In this document: positions 32,329-42,895 of the stretch, in pieces
How the letters are laid out: every line of letters starts with the position of its first letter
Numbering within the stretch: position 1 is the stretch's first letter
Source of the DNA: Modestobacter excelsi
GTDB lineage: Bacteria > Actinomycetota > Actinomycetes > Mycobacteriales > Geodermatophilaceae
Length of the DNA: 64,000 nucleotides
Assembly (NCBI RefSeq): GCF_005930495.1
Contig: NZ_SJEX01000005.1
Coordinates: 62,001 to 126,000 of the forward strand
Direction: 5' to 3'
Position numbers and translations under genes: made by a program
Notes under the pieces: generated by a model
What the model was told of the DNA's origin: nothing
Seen by the model: the letters and a program-made list of their open reading frames with translations, nothing else
The model's database searches: none

Positions 32329-34554
32329 GTGCACACACCCGGCAACCTCGCAGGCCGCACGGGCCGGTGGAGCGCCCGCCACCGCAAGACAGCCGTGCTC
32401 GGCTGGCTGACGTTCGTCGTCCTGGCGATCGCGCTCGGCAGCCTGCTGCCACGCGGCGAGCTGACCACCGCCGAGCAGGACGTCGGACCGGTCCGGCAGG
32501 CGCAGGAGATCCTCGACGCCCACGGCTGGCAGCGGCCGGCGGAGGAGATGGTCCTGGTCCAGCGCGATGGCAGCACCTCCGCCGACGCCGTGACGGCCGC
32601 GCTCACCGACCTGGCCGGCACGCTGCGCCGCACGCCGGACGTCGGTCAGGTGACCAGCCCGCTGGACGGCGCACCGCTGACCTCGGCCGACGGCCGCTCG
32701 GCGCTGGTCACCTTCGACCTCGCCGGGGACCCCGCCGACGCCGAGGCGGCGATCGGCCCCATCACCGATGCCGTCGCCGCCGTGGCCGCACGCCACCCGG
32801 ACGTCCGGGTCGACGAGTTCGGCGACACCAGCGCGAACGTCGCCCTCGACCGCGCGCTGTCCGAGGACTTCCAGCGGGCCGAGTACCTGGCGATCCCGAT
32901 CACCCTCGCCGTCCTGCTGCTGACCTTCGGCGCGCTCGTCGCCGCGCTGCTGCCGCTGGGGTTCGCGCTGACCGCGTTCGTCGGCGCGCTCGGGCTGCTC
33001 ACCTACGTCAGCCAGAACTGGCACGTCGACGGCACCGCGCAGACGGTCATGCTGCTCATCGGCCTGGCCGTCGGGGTGGACTACTCGCTGTTCTACCTCA
33101 AGCGGGAGCGCGAGGAGCGGGCCCGTGGCGCCGGCGCCGCCGATGCCCTCGACATCGCAGCGGCCACCTCCGGCCGCTCGGTGCTGATCTCCGGGCTGAC
33201 CGTCATGGTGGCCATGGCCGGGGTGTTCCTCACCGGCATGCCGGTCTTCACCGGCATCGGCGTGGCCACCATCCTGGTCGTCGCCTGCTCGGTGCTCGGC
33301 TCGCTGACCGTGCTGCCGGCGCTGATGAGCTGGCTCGGCGACCGTGTCGAGAAGGGCCGCATCCCGCTGCTGCACCGCCGCACCACGGCCGGCCCCGGCC
33401 GGTTCTGGGCGGCGGTCCTCGGCGCGGTGCTGCGCAGGCCGCTGGTCGCGGCGCTCGCCGCGGGCGGGGCGCTGGTGGCGCTGGCCGTCCCCGCCGCCGG
33501 GCTCCAGCTGCGCGACGAGGGCATCACCGACCTGCCCCAGGACCTGCCGGTCATCCAGACGTACCACCGCATCGCCGAGGCGTTCCCCGGCGGCTCGTCC
33601 CCGGCCCGCGTGGTGATCGAGGCCGACGACGTAGGCACCCCGGGGATCCAGGCGGCGATCGGCGAGCTGCGCACCCGCGCGCTCGGGTCCGGCCGGATGA
33701 ACGAGCCGGTCGAGGTGCAGACCAGCCCGGACGGCGAGGTGGCGATCGTCTCGGTGCCCTTGGCCGGCGACGGGGAGGACCGCGCGTCGGTCGACGCGCT
33801 GCACGCCCTCGAAGGCATCGTCGACGACACCGTCGGCTCGGCTGACGGCGCCACCGCCGTGGTCACCGGCAGCACCGCCGGCTCGGTCGCCTTCCGCGAC
33901 CAGCTCGCCGGGCGGACCCCGTGGGTGTTCGGGTTCGTGCTGGTGCTCGCCTTCGCGCTGCTGCTGGTGTCGTTCCGCTCGATCGTGGTGGCGGCGACGG
34001 CGATCGTGCTCAACCTGCTGTCGGTGGCGGCCGCCTACGGCACGCTGGTGCTGGTCTTCCAGCACGGGGTCGGCGCCTCACTGATCGGGGTGCAGTCGAC
34101 CGGCGCGATCGTGAACTGGGTGCCGTTGTTCCTGTTCGTCATCCTGTTCGGGCTGTCGATGGACTACCACGTCTTCATCCTCAGCCGGATCCGCGAGGGC
34201 CATGACCGCGGCCTGCCCACCCGCCGGGCCGTCACCGAGGGCATCACCGCCTCGGCCGGGGTCGTCTCCAGCGCCGCGATCATCATGGTGTTCGTCTTCG
34301 CCACCTTCGTGACGTTGTCGACGACCAACATGAAGCAGGTCGGGCTGGGGCTCGCGGTGGCGGTGCTGCTCGACGCCACCGTCGTCCGCGCGCTGCTGCT
34401 GCCCGCGGTGATGCAGCTGCTGGGTGACCGCAACTGGTACCTGCCGCGCTGGCTGACCTGGCTGCCGGCCGTCCGCCACGAGCCCCCGGCGGCCACCGAC
34501 CAGATCCCGGCACCGCGACCGGCTGCGGACGAGGAGCTCACGTCCGTCGGCTGA
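32329..34554 (+). CDS. MMPL-family RND-type transporter
   Basis: 741 residues from GTG 32329, with ACAGGAG upstream. Two similar halves, each with one membrane helix, an outer loop and a block of five helices. The motif VGVDYSLFYLKREREER in the first half and LFGLSMDYHVFILSRIREG in the second are the MMPL/RND signature, with the Asp residues that carry protons. The C-terminal tail is polar. It probably exports a lipid or drug. A terminator hairpin follows (34575-34608). Its place among copper genes does not by itself show a metal substrate. Confidence 0.88.
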   Translation: MHTPGNLAGRTGRWSARHRKTAVLGWLTFVVLAIALGSLLPRGELTTAEQDVGPVRQAQEILDAHGWQRPAEEMVLVQRDGSTSADAVTAALTDLAGTLRRTPDVGQVTSPLDGAPLTSADGRSALVTFDLAGDPADAEAAIGPITDAVAAVAARHPDVRVDEFGDTSANVALDRALSEDFQRAEYLAIPITLAVLLLTFGALVAALLPLGFALTAFVGALGLLTYVSQNWHVDGTAQTVMLLIGLAVGVDYSLFYLKREREERARGAGAADALDIAAATSGRSVLISGLTVMVAMAGVFLTGMPVFTGIGVATILVVACSVLGSLTVLPALMSWLGDRVEKGRIPLLHRRTTAGPGRFWAAVLGAVLRRPLVAALAAGGALVALAVPAAGLQLRDEGITDLPQDLPVIQTYHRIAEAFPGGSSPARVVIEADDVGTPGIQAAIGELRTRALGSGRMNEPVEVQTSPDGEVAIVSVPLAGDGEDRASVDALHALEGIVDDTVGSADGATAVVTGSTAGSVAFRDQLAGRTPWVFGFVLVLAFALLLVSFRSIVVAATAIVLNLLSVAAAYGTLVLVFQHGVGASLIGVQSTGAIVNWVPLFLFVILFGLSMDYHVFILSRIREGHDRGLPTRRAVTEGITASAGVVSSAAIIMVFVFATFVTLSTTNMKQVGLGLAVAVLLDATVVRALLLPAVMQLLGDRNWYLPRWLTWLPAVRHEPPAATDQIPAPRPAADEELTSVG

Positions 34555-34574
34555 CACCTCCTCCCTGCCCACCC

Positions 34575-34608
34575 GGCGGTGGCCGCTGCGCTCCCAGCGG
34601 CCACCGCC
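34575..34608 (+). terminator. rho-independent-like hairpin after the MMPL gene
   Basis: The arms GGCGGTGGCCGCT (34575-34587) and AGCGGCCACCGCC (34596-34608) are perfect inverse copies around an 8-base loop, 20 bases after the stop codon. Confidence 0.75.
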
Positions 34609-34646
34609 GCTGCACGTCCCGGCCCCGGAGACGGGCCCGCGCACAT

Positions 34647-34668
34647 CCCGGCGGTTTCCCCGGTGAGA
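34647..34668 (+). promoter_or_regulatory. shared promoter-proximal motif, copy ahead of the Met-rich membrane gene
   Basis: CCCGGCGGTTTCCCCGGTGA (34647-34666) matches the copy at 31936-31955 in all but two positions. It is placed after a terminator and about 64 bases before ATG 34733, so it probably marks a separate promoter for this gene and perhaps the ATPase gene beyond. Confidence 0.55.
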
Positions 34669-34732
34669 CGCCCCGCGGCTGACGCCGACGCTTCCTCCCG
34701 ACCGCAGCACCCCACCCCGTCGAGGAGTTCCC

Positions 34733-35176
34733 ATGCCGACCGGCACCGTTCCCGCCCCCCGCACCGAGTCGTCTGCGCGGGCCCCGCACCGCCCGAGCGC
34801 CGTTCAGTTCACCCGGCACTTCGCCGAGATGCTGGTGGCGATGGCCGTCGGCATGGTGGCCCTGCACCCCGTGTGGAACCTCGCCCTCGACGCCGCCGGC
34901 GCGGGCTGGCTGATGGAGAACCCCTACTCCGGCGCGCTGATCATGGCGACGGACATGACGGTGGCCATGTCGGCGTGGATGAAGGTCCGCGGCCACCGCC
35001 GGCGGCCCATCGCGGAGATGGCCGCGGCGATGTACCTGCCCTTCCTGGCGCTGTTCGTGCCGCTGGCCCTCGGGCTCATCGGCGAGGGCGCGCTGATGCT
35101 CTGGGGCCACGTCCTGATGCTCCCGGCGATGGCCGCGGCGATGCTGCTGCGCCCGTCCGAGTACGCCTCCTGCTGA
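34733..35176 (+). CDS. Met-rich small membrane protein of the copper cluster
   Basis: 147 residues from ATG 34733, with GAGGAG upstream. Four hydrophobic segments: FAEMLVAMAVGMVALHPVW, YSGALIMATDMTVAMSAWM, AEMAAAMYLPFLALFVPLAL and ALMLWGHVLMLPAMAAAMLL. Methionine is very frequent (about 16 of 147), and HxxxW, MxxxM and a C-terminal Cys are present, features that suit Cu(I) handling. I do not recognise the family beyond a conserved membrane protein. A terminator follows it, before the P1B ATPase gene. Confidence 0.7.
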   Translation: MPTGTVPAPRTESSARAPHRPSAVQFTRHFAEMLVAMAVGMVALHPVWNLALDAAGAGWLMENPYSGALIMATDMTVAMSAWMKVRGHRRRPIAEMAAAMYLPFLALFVPLALGLIGEGALMLWGHVLMLPAMAAAMLLRPSEYASC

Positions 35177-35183
35177 GCCGTCC

Positions 35184-35209
35184 GGCGGCGGGAGCCAGCT
35201 CCCGCCGCC
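35184..35209 (+). terminator. GC-rich hairpin after the Met-rich membrane gene
   Basis: The arms GGCGGCGGGAGC (35184-35195) and GCTCCCGCCGCC (35198-35209) are perfect inverse copies with a two-base centre, eight bases after the stop. Confidence 0.7.
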
Positions 35210-35270
35210 GTGCCGACCTCGCCGTTCCTGATGATCATTTCCAGCACCCCGTCCGACCAGGGAGAGCACG

Positions 35271-38498
<3,228 letters not shown>

Positions 38499-38526
38499 AC
38501 CCTGGACCCGAGACGTACGGATGGCG

Positions 38527-38553
38527 TCCCGACGTTCCCGCGGGACGTCGGAC
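38527..38553 (+). terminator. palindromic terminator after the copper ATPase gene
   Basis: CCGACGT (38529-38535) pairs with ACGTCGG (38545-38551) around CCCGCGGG. The core resembles the terminator at 25736-25773, which also has GACGTTCCCGCGGGA at its centre. Confidence 0.65.
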
Positions 38554-38680
38554 CGCCGGTCCTGTCGCCCGATGGGGTGACCGAGGCTACTGACAGTGAG
38601 CCCCCAGGACGCCGGCGTTCCATGATCGAGGAGGAGCTGCCCGATCCGGGGCGTCCGGGCGATCAGGAGGCGACCAGGCA

Positions 38681-39439
38681 GTGGTGACGTCCGCTGCGCC
38701 CTCGCGTGATCGAGCCGTCGACACGCCACGCCGTGCGCTCACGGTGCTCCGTCGTCTCGGCCGGGCGCTGGCCGCCGTCGTCGTCACCCTCGCCGTCCTG
38801 CTGGGGATCGCCTGGGTCGTCACCCCGTCCGTCGACGACGCGCAGCAACTCGTCTCCGCCGAGCTCGCCGCCAACGGCGGCACCCCGCTGCAGGACGACG
38901 TCCCCGACAACCTCGCCCAGGCCCTCATCGCCACCGAGGACAGCAGGTTCGAGCACCACATCGGCGTCGACGCGATCGGCGCCGTCCGGGCCGGCTGGGG
39001 TGCGCTCACCGGCCACGACGAGGGCGGCTCGACCCTGGACCAACAGCTCGCCAAGAACCTCTACGCCGGCGGGCAGCAGGGCTTCACCGACCGCGTGCAG
39101 TCCGTCGTCCTCGCGCTCAAGCTCGACGCCACCTGGAGCAAGGACCAGTTGCTCTGCATGTACCTCGACGACGGCTACTACGGCCACGGCTTCTACGGCC
39201 TGACGGCCGCCACCGAGGGCTACTTCGGTGTGGAGCCCGCCGACCTCAGCTGGCCGCAGGCGACCCTGCTCGCCGGCCTCTTCCAGGCGCCGTCCGCCTA
39301 CGACCCTCATCTGCACCCCGACCTCGCGGCCAACCGCCAGGCGCACGTGCTCGCCCGGCTCGTCGCCGTCGGCACCCTCTCGCGCACCGAGGCCGGCCAG
39401 ATCGCCGCCGAGAGCTGGGACCTGCTCCCCGCCGCCTGA
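38681..39439 (+). CDS. monofunctional GT51 peptidoglycan transglycosylase
   Basis: 252 residues from GTG 38681 (GTG 38684 also possible), with AGGAGG upstream. One N-terminal membrane helix (ALAAVVVTLAVLLGIAWVV). GT51 motifs are visible: LIATEDSRFEHHIGVD (catalytic Glu in TED), GGSTLDQQLAKNLY, then KDQLLCMYLDDGYYGHGFYG. It polymerises lipid II into glycan strands outside the membrane. No transpeptidase domain. The RKxxE motif is altered to ALKLDATWSK, so activity may be reduced. It precedes the matrixin-like protease pair, which suggests a role in wall remodelling. Confidence 0.85.
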   Translation: MVTSAAPSRDRAVDTPRRALTVLRRLGRALAAVVVTLAVLLGIAWVVTPSVDDAQQLVSAELAANGGTPLQDDVPDNLAQALIATEDSRFEHHIGVDAIGAVRAGWGALTGHDEGGSTLDQQLAKNLYAGGQQGFTDRVQSVVLALKLDATWSKDQLLCMYLDDGYYGHGFYGLTAATEGYFGVEPADLSWPQATLLAGLFQAPSAYDPHLHPDLAANRQAHVLARLVAVGTLSRTEAGQIAAESWDLLPAA

Positions 39440-39526
39440 CCCCTCCGGGCGACAAGGGGTCGTCCGACCCCCTGCGCTCCGCTACCAAGAGGAGCGGAAC
39501 GCCAACGGGCAGTTGGGAGGGGAGAC

Positions 39527-40468
39527 GTGCGAGAGCAGGACGACCGGGGACGCACGCCGTCCTCACCCACCGGACGGATCCCGCAGTGGGTCCACGACGA
39601 GATGGCGCAGGCCCTCGCGCCGCCGGACCCGTGGCGCAGCTGGAGCCCGCGCGAGCCGCGACGGCGCAAGCGGCGCAACTGGTCCACCATCGGCGGCGCC
39701 GCCCTCGTCGTCTGCATCGTCGGGCTAGGTCTCGTCGGCGCCCACTTCGGGGTGCTCCCGGGAGGCGCCTCGGTGGCCGGGGCGTCCCCCGCGCCGGCCA
39801 TGCCCTCGCCCGGCGGCAACTCGTCCGACGACCCGCTCGGCACGCCGATGACACCGCCGGCGGGCGGTGGGTCCTACGCCTTCGTCCAGCACCAGGACGA
39901 CGGCGTCACGCCCGTCGCCTACGACCCGTGCCGGCCGGTGCACTACGTCGTCCGCCCGGACAACGCCCCGCCCGGTGGGGAAACGGTGATCCAGAGCGCC
40001 GTCGCCCGGATGTCGCAGGTGACCGGTCTGCAGTTCGTCGACGACGGCGCCACCGACGAGGACCCGACCGGGCAGCGGGAGGCTTTCCAGCCGGACCGGT
40101 ACGGCGACCGCTGGGCACCCGTGCTCATCAGCTGGGAGACGGTCACCGAGCAGCCCGACTTCGCTGCCGACGTCGCCGGCCTCGGCGGCAGCCAGGCGGT
40201 GTCCGCGGGCGACGGGCCACACGTCTATGTGACGGGAACCGTGGAACTCGACGCGGCCGATCTCACCGACTTCATGACGTGGCCCAACGGCGCCGCGATC
40301 GCCCGGGCGATCGTCCTGCACGAACTCGGGCACGTCGTCGGGCTGGACCACGTGGTCGACCCGCAGCAGCTCATGTACGCGTCGACGTCCGACGTCCTCG
40401 ACTTCGCCGGCGGCGACCTCACCGGTCTGGCGCAGCTCGGCGCCGGCAGCTGCGAACCGCAGCTGTGA
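39527..40468 (+). CDS. membrane-anchored matrixin-like zinc protease 1
   Basis: 313 residues from GTG 39527, with GGGGAG two bases upstream. A basic cytoplasmic start (REPRRRKRRNW), one membrane helix (GGAALVVCIVGLGLVGAHFG), then a Pro/Ser/Gly linker and a catalytic domain. The zinc site H265-E266-L-G-H269-V-V-G-L-D-H275 is a complete HExxHxxGxxH metzincin motif. The segment VTPVAYDPCRPVHYVV is shared with the next gene. Its stop overlaps the GTG of the second protease (GTGA), so they are made together. Substrates are unknown; they probably act on surface or secreted proteins. Confidence 0.85.
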   Translation: MREQDDRGRTPSSPTGRIPQWVHDEMAQALAPPDPWRSWSPREPRRRKRRNWSTIGGAALVVCIVGLGLVGAHFGVLPGGASVAGASPAPAMPSPGGNSSDDPLGTPMTPPAGGGSYAFVQHQDDGVTPVAYDPCRPVHYVVRPDNAPPGGETVIQSAVARMSQVTGLQFVDDGATDEDPTGQREAFQPDRYGDRWAPVLISWETVTEQPDFAADVAGLGGSQAVSAGDGPHVYVTGTVELDAADLTDFMTWPNGAAIARAIVLHELGHVVGLDHVVDPQQLMYASTSDVLDFAGGDLTGLAQLGAGSCEPQL

Positions 40469-41325
40469 CAGGGCGCCCCCAGGGGCGGACGGGTTGGTCC
40501 TGGGTCCGGATCGCCAACGCCACGCTGATCGCAGTGCTGGTGTCGGCCTGCGTGATCAGCCTCTTCCTGCACCGGGTCATCGACGGCGAGGCGATGCCGG
40601 CCGACAGCTGGTCCCTCGGCGGGAGCGGCAGCGCGGCCGAGACGTGGTGGGACGCACCGTCGCCGAGCGGTGAGGAGGCCGCCCAGCCGCTGGGTGTCCC
40701 GATGAGCGTCCCTTCCGACGACGGCTTCGCGTTCCTGCAGGTCCAGGACGACGGCGTCACGCCGGTCGCCTACGACCCGTGCCGCCCGATCCACTACGTC
40801 GTCCGCCCGGAGAACGAGCCGACCGGTGGCCGCAGCCTCATCGCCGACGCGGTCGACGAGGTCAGCGCGATCACCGGCCTGCAGTTCGTCGACGACGGCG
40901 AGACCTCCGAGGACCCGAGCTCCGCCCGGCCGCTGTTCCAGCCCGACCGGTACGGCGACCGCTGGGCTCCGGTGCTGATCAGCTGGGCGACCGCTGCCGA
41001 GGTCCCCGACTTCGCGGGCGCCCCGGTGGGGCTGGGAGTCAGCCGGGCGGCGTCCGCGGAGGGCGAGGGGCTGGCCGTGTACCTCAGCGGGTCCATCGAG
41101 CTCGACGCCGACCACTTCACCGAGCTGCTCTCCGTGCCCGGTGGCCGGGCGCAGGCCCGGGCGACCGTGCTGCACGAGCTCGGTCACGTCGTCGGGCTCG
41201 ATCACGTCGACGACCGGACGCAGCTCATGGACGCGCAGGGGTCGGCCGACGTGCTGGACTTCGCTGCGGGTGATCTCGCCGGGCTGGCCCAGCTGGGTGC
41301 AGGGGAGTGTGCACCGGGCCTCTGA
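40465..41325 (+). CDS. membrane-anchored matrixin-like zinc protease 2
   Basis: 286 residues from GTG 40465. Signal-anchor helix IANATLIAVLVSACVISLFL, then a linker and a catalytic domain about 60 percent alike to the first copy. The zinc motif H237-E-L-G-H241-V-V-G-L-D-H247 is intact. The region from DDGVTPVAYDPCRPIHYVV to ELGHVVGLDH aligns closely with the upstream gene, so the pair arose by tandem duplication, while the anchors have diverged. It is translationally coupled to copy 1. Confidence 0.85.
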   Translation: MTGRPQGRTGWSWVRIANATLIAVLVSACVISLFLHRVIDGEAMPADSWSLGGSGSAAETWWDAPSPSGEEAAQPLGVPMSVPSDDGFAFLQVQDDGVTPVAYDPCRPIHYVVRPENEPTGGRSLIADAVDEVSAITGLQFVDDGETSEDPSSARPLFQPDRYGDRWAPVLISWATAAEVPDFAGAPVGLGVSRAASAEGEGLAVYLSGSIELDADHFTELLSVPGGRAQARATVLHELGHVVGLDHVDDRTQLMDAQGSADVLDFAAGDLAGLAQLGAGECAPGL

Positions 41326-41426
41326 CGACGGGCGGCACAGGGACCTGTGACACCGTGAGGGACAGCCGGCGAGCCGCACGACGCCCCGGCCATCCCAGAC
41401 CCTGCACCTGGAAGAGGCATGCCCTG

Positions 41427-41879
41427 ATGAGCACCGACGGCACCACCCCGACCGACCCGAACACCGTCGCCCCACAGACGTTCAGCCCCCAGCCGACCGG
41501 CGCCACGACCGTCGAGCCGGGCACCCCCGCCCCGTCGGTCAGCGAGGGGACGCTGGGCAACGTCCAGGAGACCGACACGGAGCCCGGCTGGATCGCCCGG
41601 CACACCGCCACGCTGATCGCGCTGATGGTCGCCGTCATCGTCGCCGCGGTGGCGATCGCCGGCGTGATGCTCTGGAAGGACCGCATCGACGACCGGAACT
41701 CCGACACCGAGGCCGCCGTCGCGCAGAACGTCGCCACCCAGGGCGCCACGGTGGAGACCGTCCAGTGCGACGGCGACCGCTGCGCCGCGGTCATCAACGG
41801 GCAGGCCTACACGGTGCTGGTGCAGAAGGACGCGCACGGCAAGCGGCACTTCGGCGTCTCGGCCTACGCGGGCAACTGA
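41427..41879 (+). CDS. small single-pass membrane protein
   Basis: 150 residues from ATG 41427, with AAGAGG nine bases upstream. A Thr/Pro-rich cytoplasmic part of about 55 residues (VSEGTLGNVQETDTEPG near its end), one helix (TLIALMVAVIVAAVAIAGVML), then an outer domain with a Cys pair (VQCDGDRCAAVINGQAY) and the ending FGVSAYAGN. No family recognised. It sits 101 bases after the protease pair on the same strand and may be part of the same surface set. Confidence 0.6.
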   Translation: MSTDGTTPTDPNTVAPQTFSPQPTGATTVEPGTPAPSVSEGTLGNVQETDTEPGWIARHTATLIALMVAVIVAAVAIAGVMLWKDRIDDRNSDTEAAVAQNVATQGATVETVQCDGDRCAAVINGQAYTVLVQKDAHGKRHFGVSAYAGN

Positions 41880-41954
41880 GGGTCGGGGGCATCGCAGGCT
41901 GGGTGCATCAGGAACAGGTCTTGCCATATTGCGAGGGCGGTCTTGTGTCCTCAC

Positions 41955-41985
41955 TTGCGATACCGATCCGGAACCTATGCATAGG
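41955..41985 (+). promoter_or_regulatory. candidate promoter with 12-bp palindrome
   Basis: TTGCGA (41955-41960) and TATGCAT (41976-41982) are spaced like -35/-10 boxes. The -10 lies in a perfect 12-base palindrome CCTATGCATAGG (41974-41985), which might also bind a regulator. About 85 bases ahead of GTG 42068. Confidence 0.4.
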
Positions 41986-42067
41986 CTGAATGCAACCAAC
42001 TGGCCCACGGACGGGCGCTGAGCGTCTCACCATGCGGCCGCACCAATCGCATCCCAGGAGTACCTCA

Positions 42068-42742
42068 GTGTCGCAAGCAACGCCGCCTCTCTACGACAGC
42101 CCGAAGGACGCCAAGGCGCAGGCCAAGGCCGCGAAGGCGTACCAGAAGGCCAGCCGGCCGTGGTTCAAGAAAAAGCGTTTCATCCTTCTTCTCATCCTTG
42201 TCGTGATCGTCGGCATCATCATTGCCAACATGAGCGGTTCGTCGTCCTCGTCGACCTCGTCGTCTTCTTCCGGTAGTGGCTCGACATCCGACGGTGGCTC
42301 CTCCGCGGACGGTGGCTCGTCGTCCGACTCCGGCGAGGCGCAGGCTGCGGGGCTGAACCAGGCCGTCAAGGACGGGAAGTTCGAGTTCACCGTCACCGGG
42401 CAGGACTGCTCCCAGACGACGATCGGCGCCAGCCAGTACGCCCAGTCCACCGCGCAGGGCGTCTACTGCATCGTGTCGCTCCACGTCACCAACATCGGTG
42501 ACGAGGCGCAGTACTTCGACGCGTCCAGCCAGAAGGCGTTCGACGCGCAGCAGAAGCAGTACTCCGCCGACTCGGGCGCGGCCATCTACCTGGGTGACGC
42601 GAACTCCTTCCTCGAGCAGCTGAACCCGGGCAGCGCGGTCGACGGCCAGTTGGTCTACGACGTGCCCGCCGGCACTCAGCTCACCCAGATGGAGCTGCAC
42701 GACTCGATGTTCTCCGGCGGCGTGAAGGTGAACCTGGGCTGA
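42068..42742 (+). CDS. membrane-anchored DUF4352-type protein
   Basis: 224 residues from GTG 42068, with AGGAG seven bases upstream. A charged, Lys/Ala-rich start (DAKAQAKAAKAYQKAS), then a helix (RFILLLILVVIVGIIIANM), a Ser/Gly-rich linker, and an outer domain reading DGKFEFTVTGQDCS, VYCIVSLHVTNIGDEAQYFD and GQLVYDVPAGTQLTQMEL. This fits the DUF4352/TRF2-like beta sandwich found in secreted Gram-positive proteins. The coding sequence is less GC-rich around the helix than its neighbours. A strong hairpin follows. Confidence 0.75.
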   Translation: MSQATPPLYDSPKDAKAQAKAAKAYQKASRPWFKKKRFILLLILVVIVGIIIANMSGSSSSSTSSSSSGSGSTSDGGSSADGGSSSDSGEAQAAGLNQAVKDGKFEFTVTGQDCSQTTIGASQYAQSTAQGVYCIVSLHVTNIGDEAQYFDASSQKAFDAQQKQYSADSGAAIYLGDANSFLEQLNPGSAVDGQLVYDVPAGTQLTQMELHDSMFSGGVKVNLG

Positions 42743-42797
42743 TGTGCCCATCGCCGAAGCTGCGGTGGCCGCGGTAGCCGCTGATCCGGCCGGTCCA

Positions 42798-42833
42798 CGC
42801 CGCCCCGCTCTCCTCCCGGAGGGCGGGGCGGCG
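42798..42833 (+). terminator. GC-rich terminator hairpin followed by TTT
   Basis: The arms CGCCGCCCCGC (42798-42808) and GCGGGGCGGCG (42823-42833) are exact inverse copies with a 14-base loop; CTGTTTC follows. It ends the DUF4352 gene ahead of the carboxylase. Confidence 0.75.
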
Positions 42834-42895
42834 CTGTTTCCACAGGTGGTGACCGCGACCAGATGCCGCCCAAGCAGGCGTGCGAGCATCGCGGA

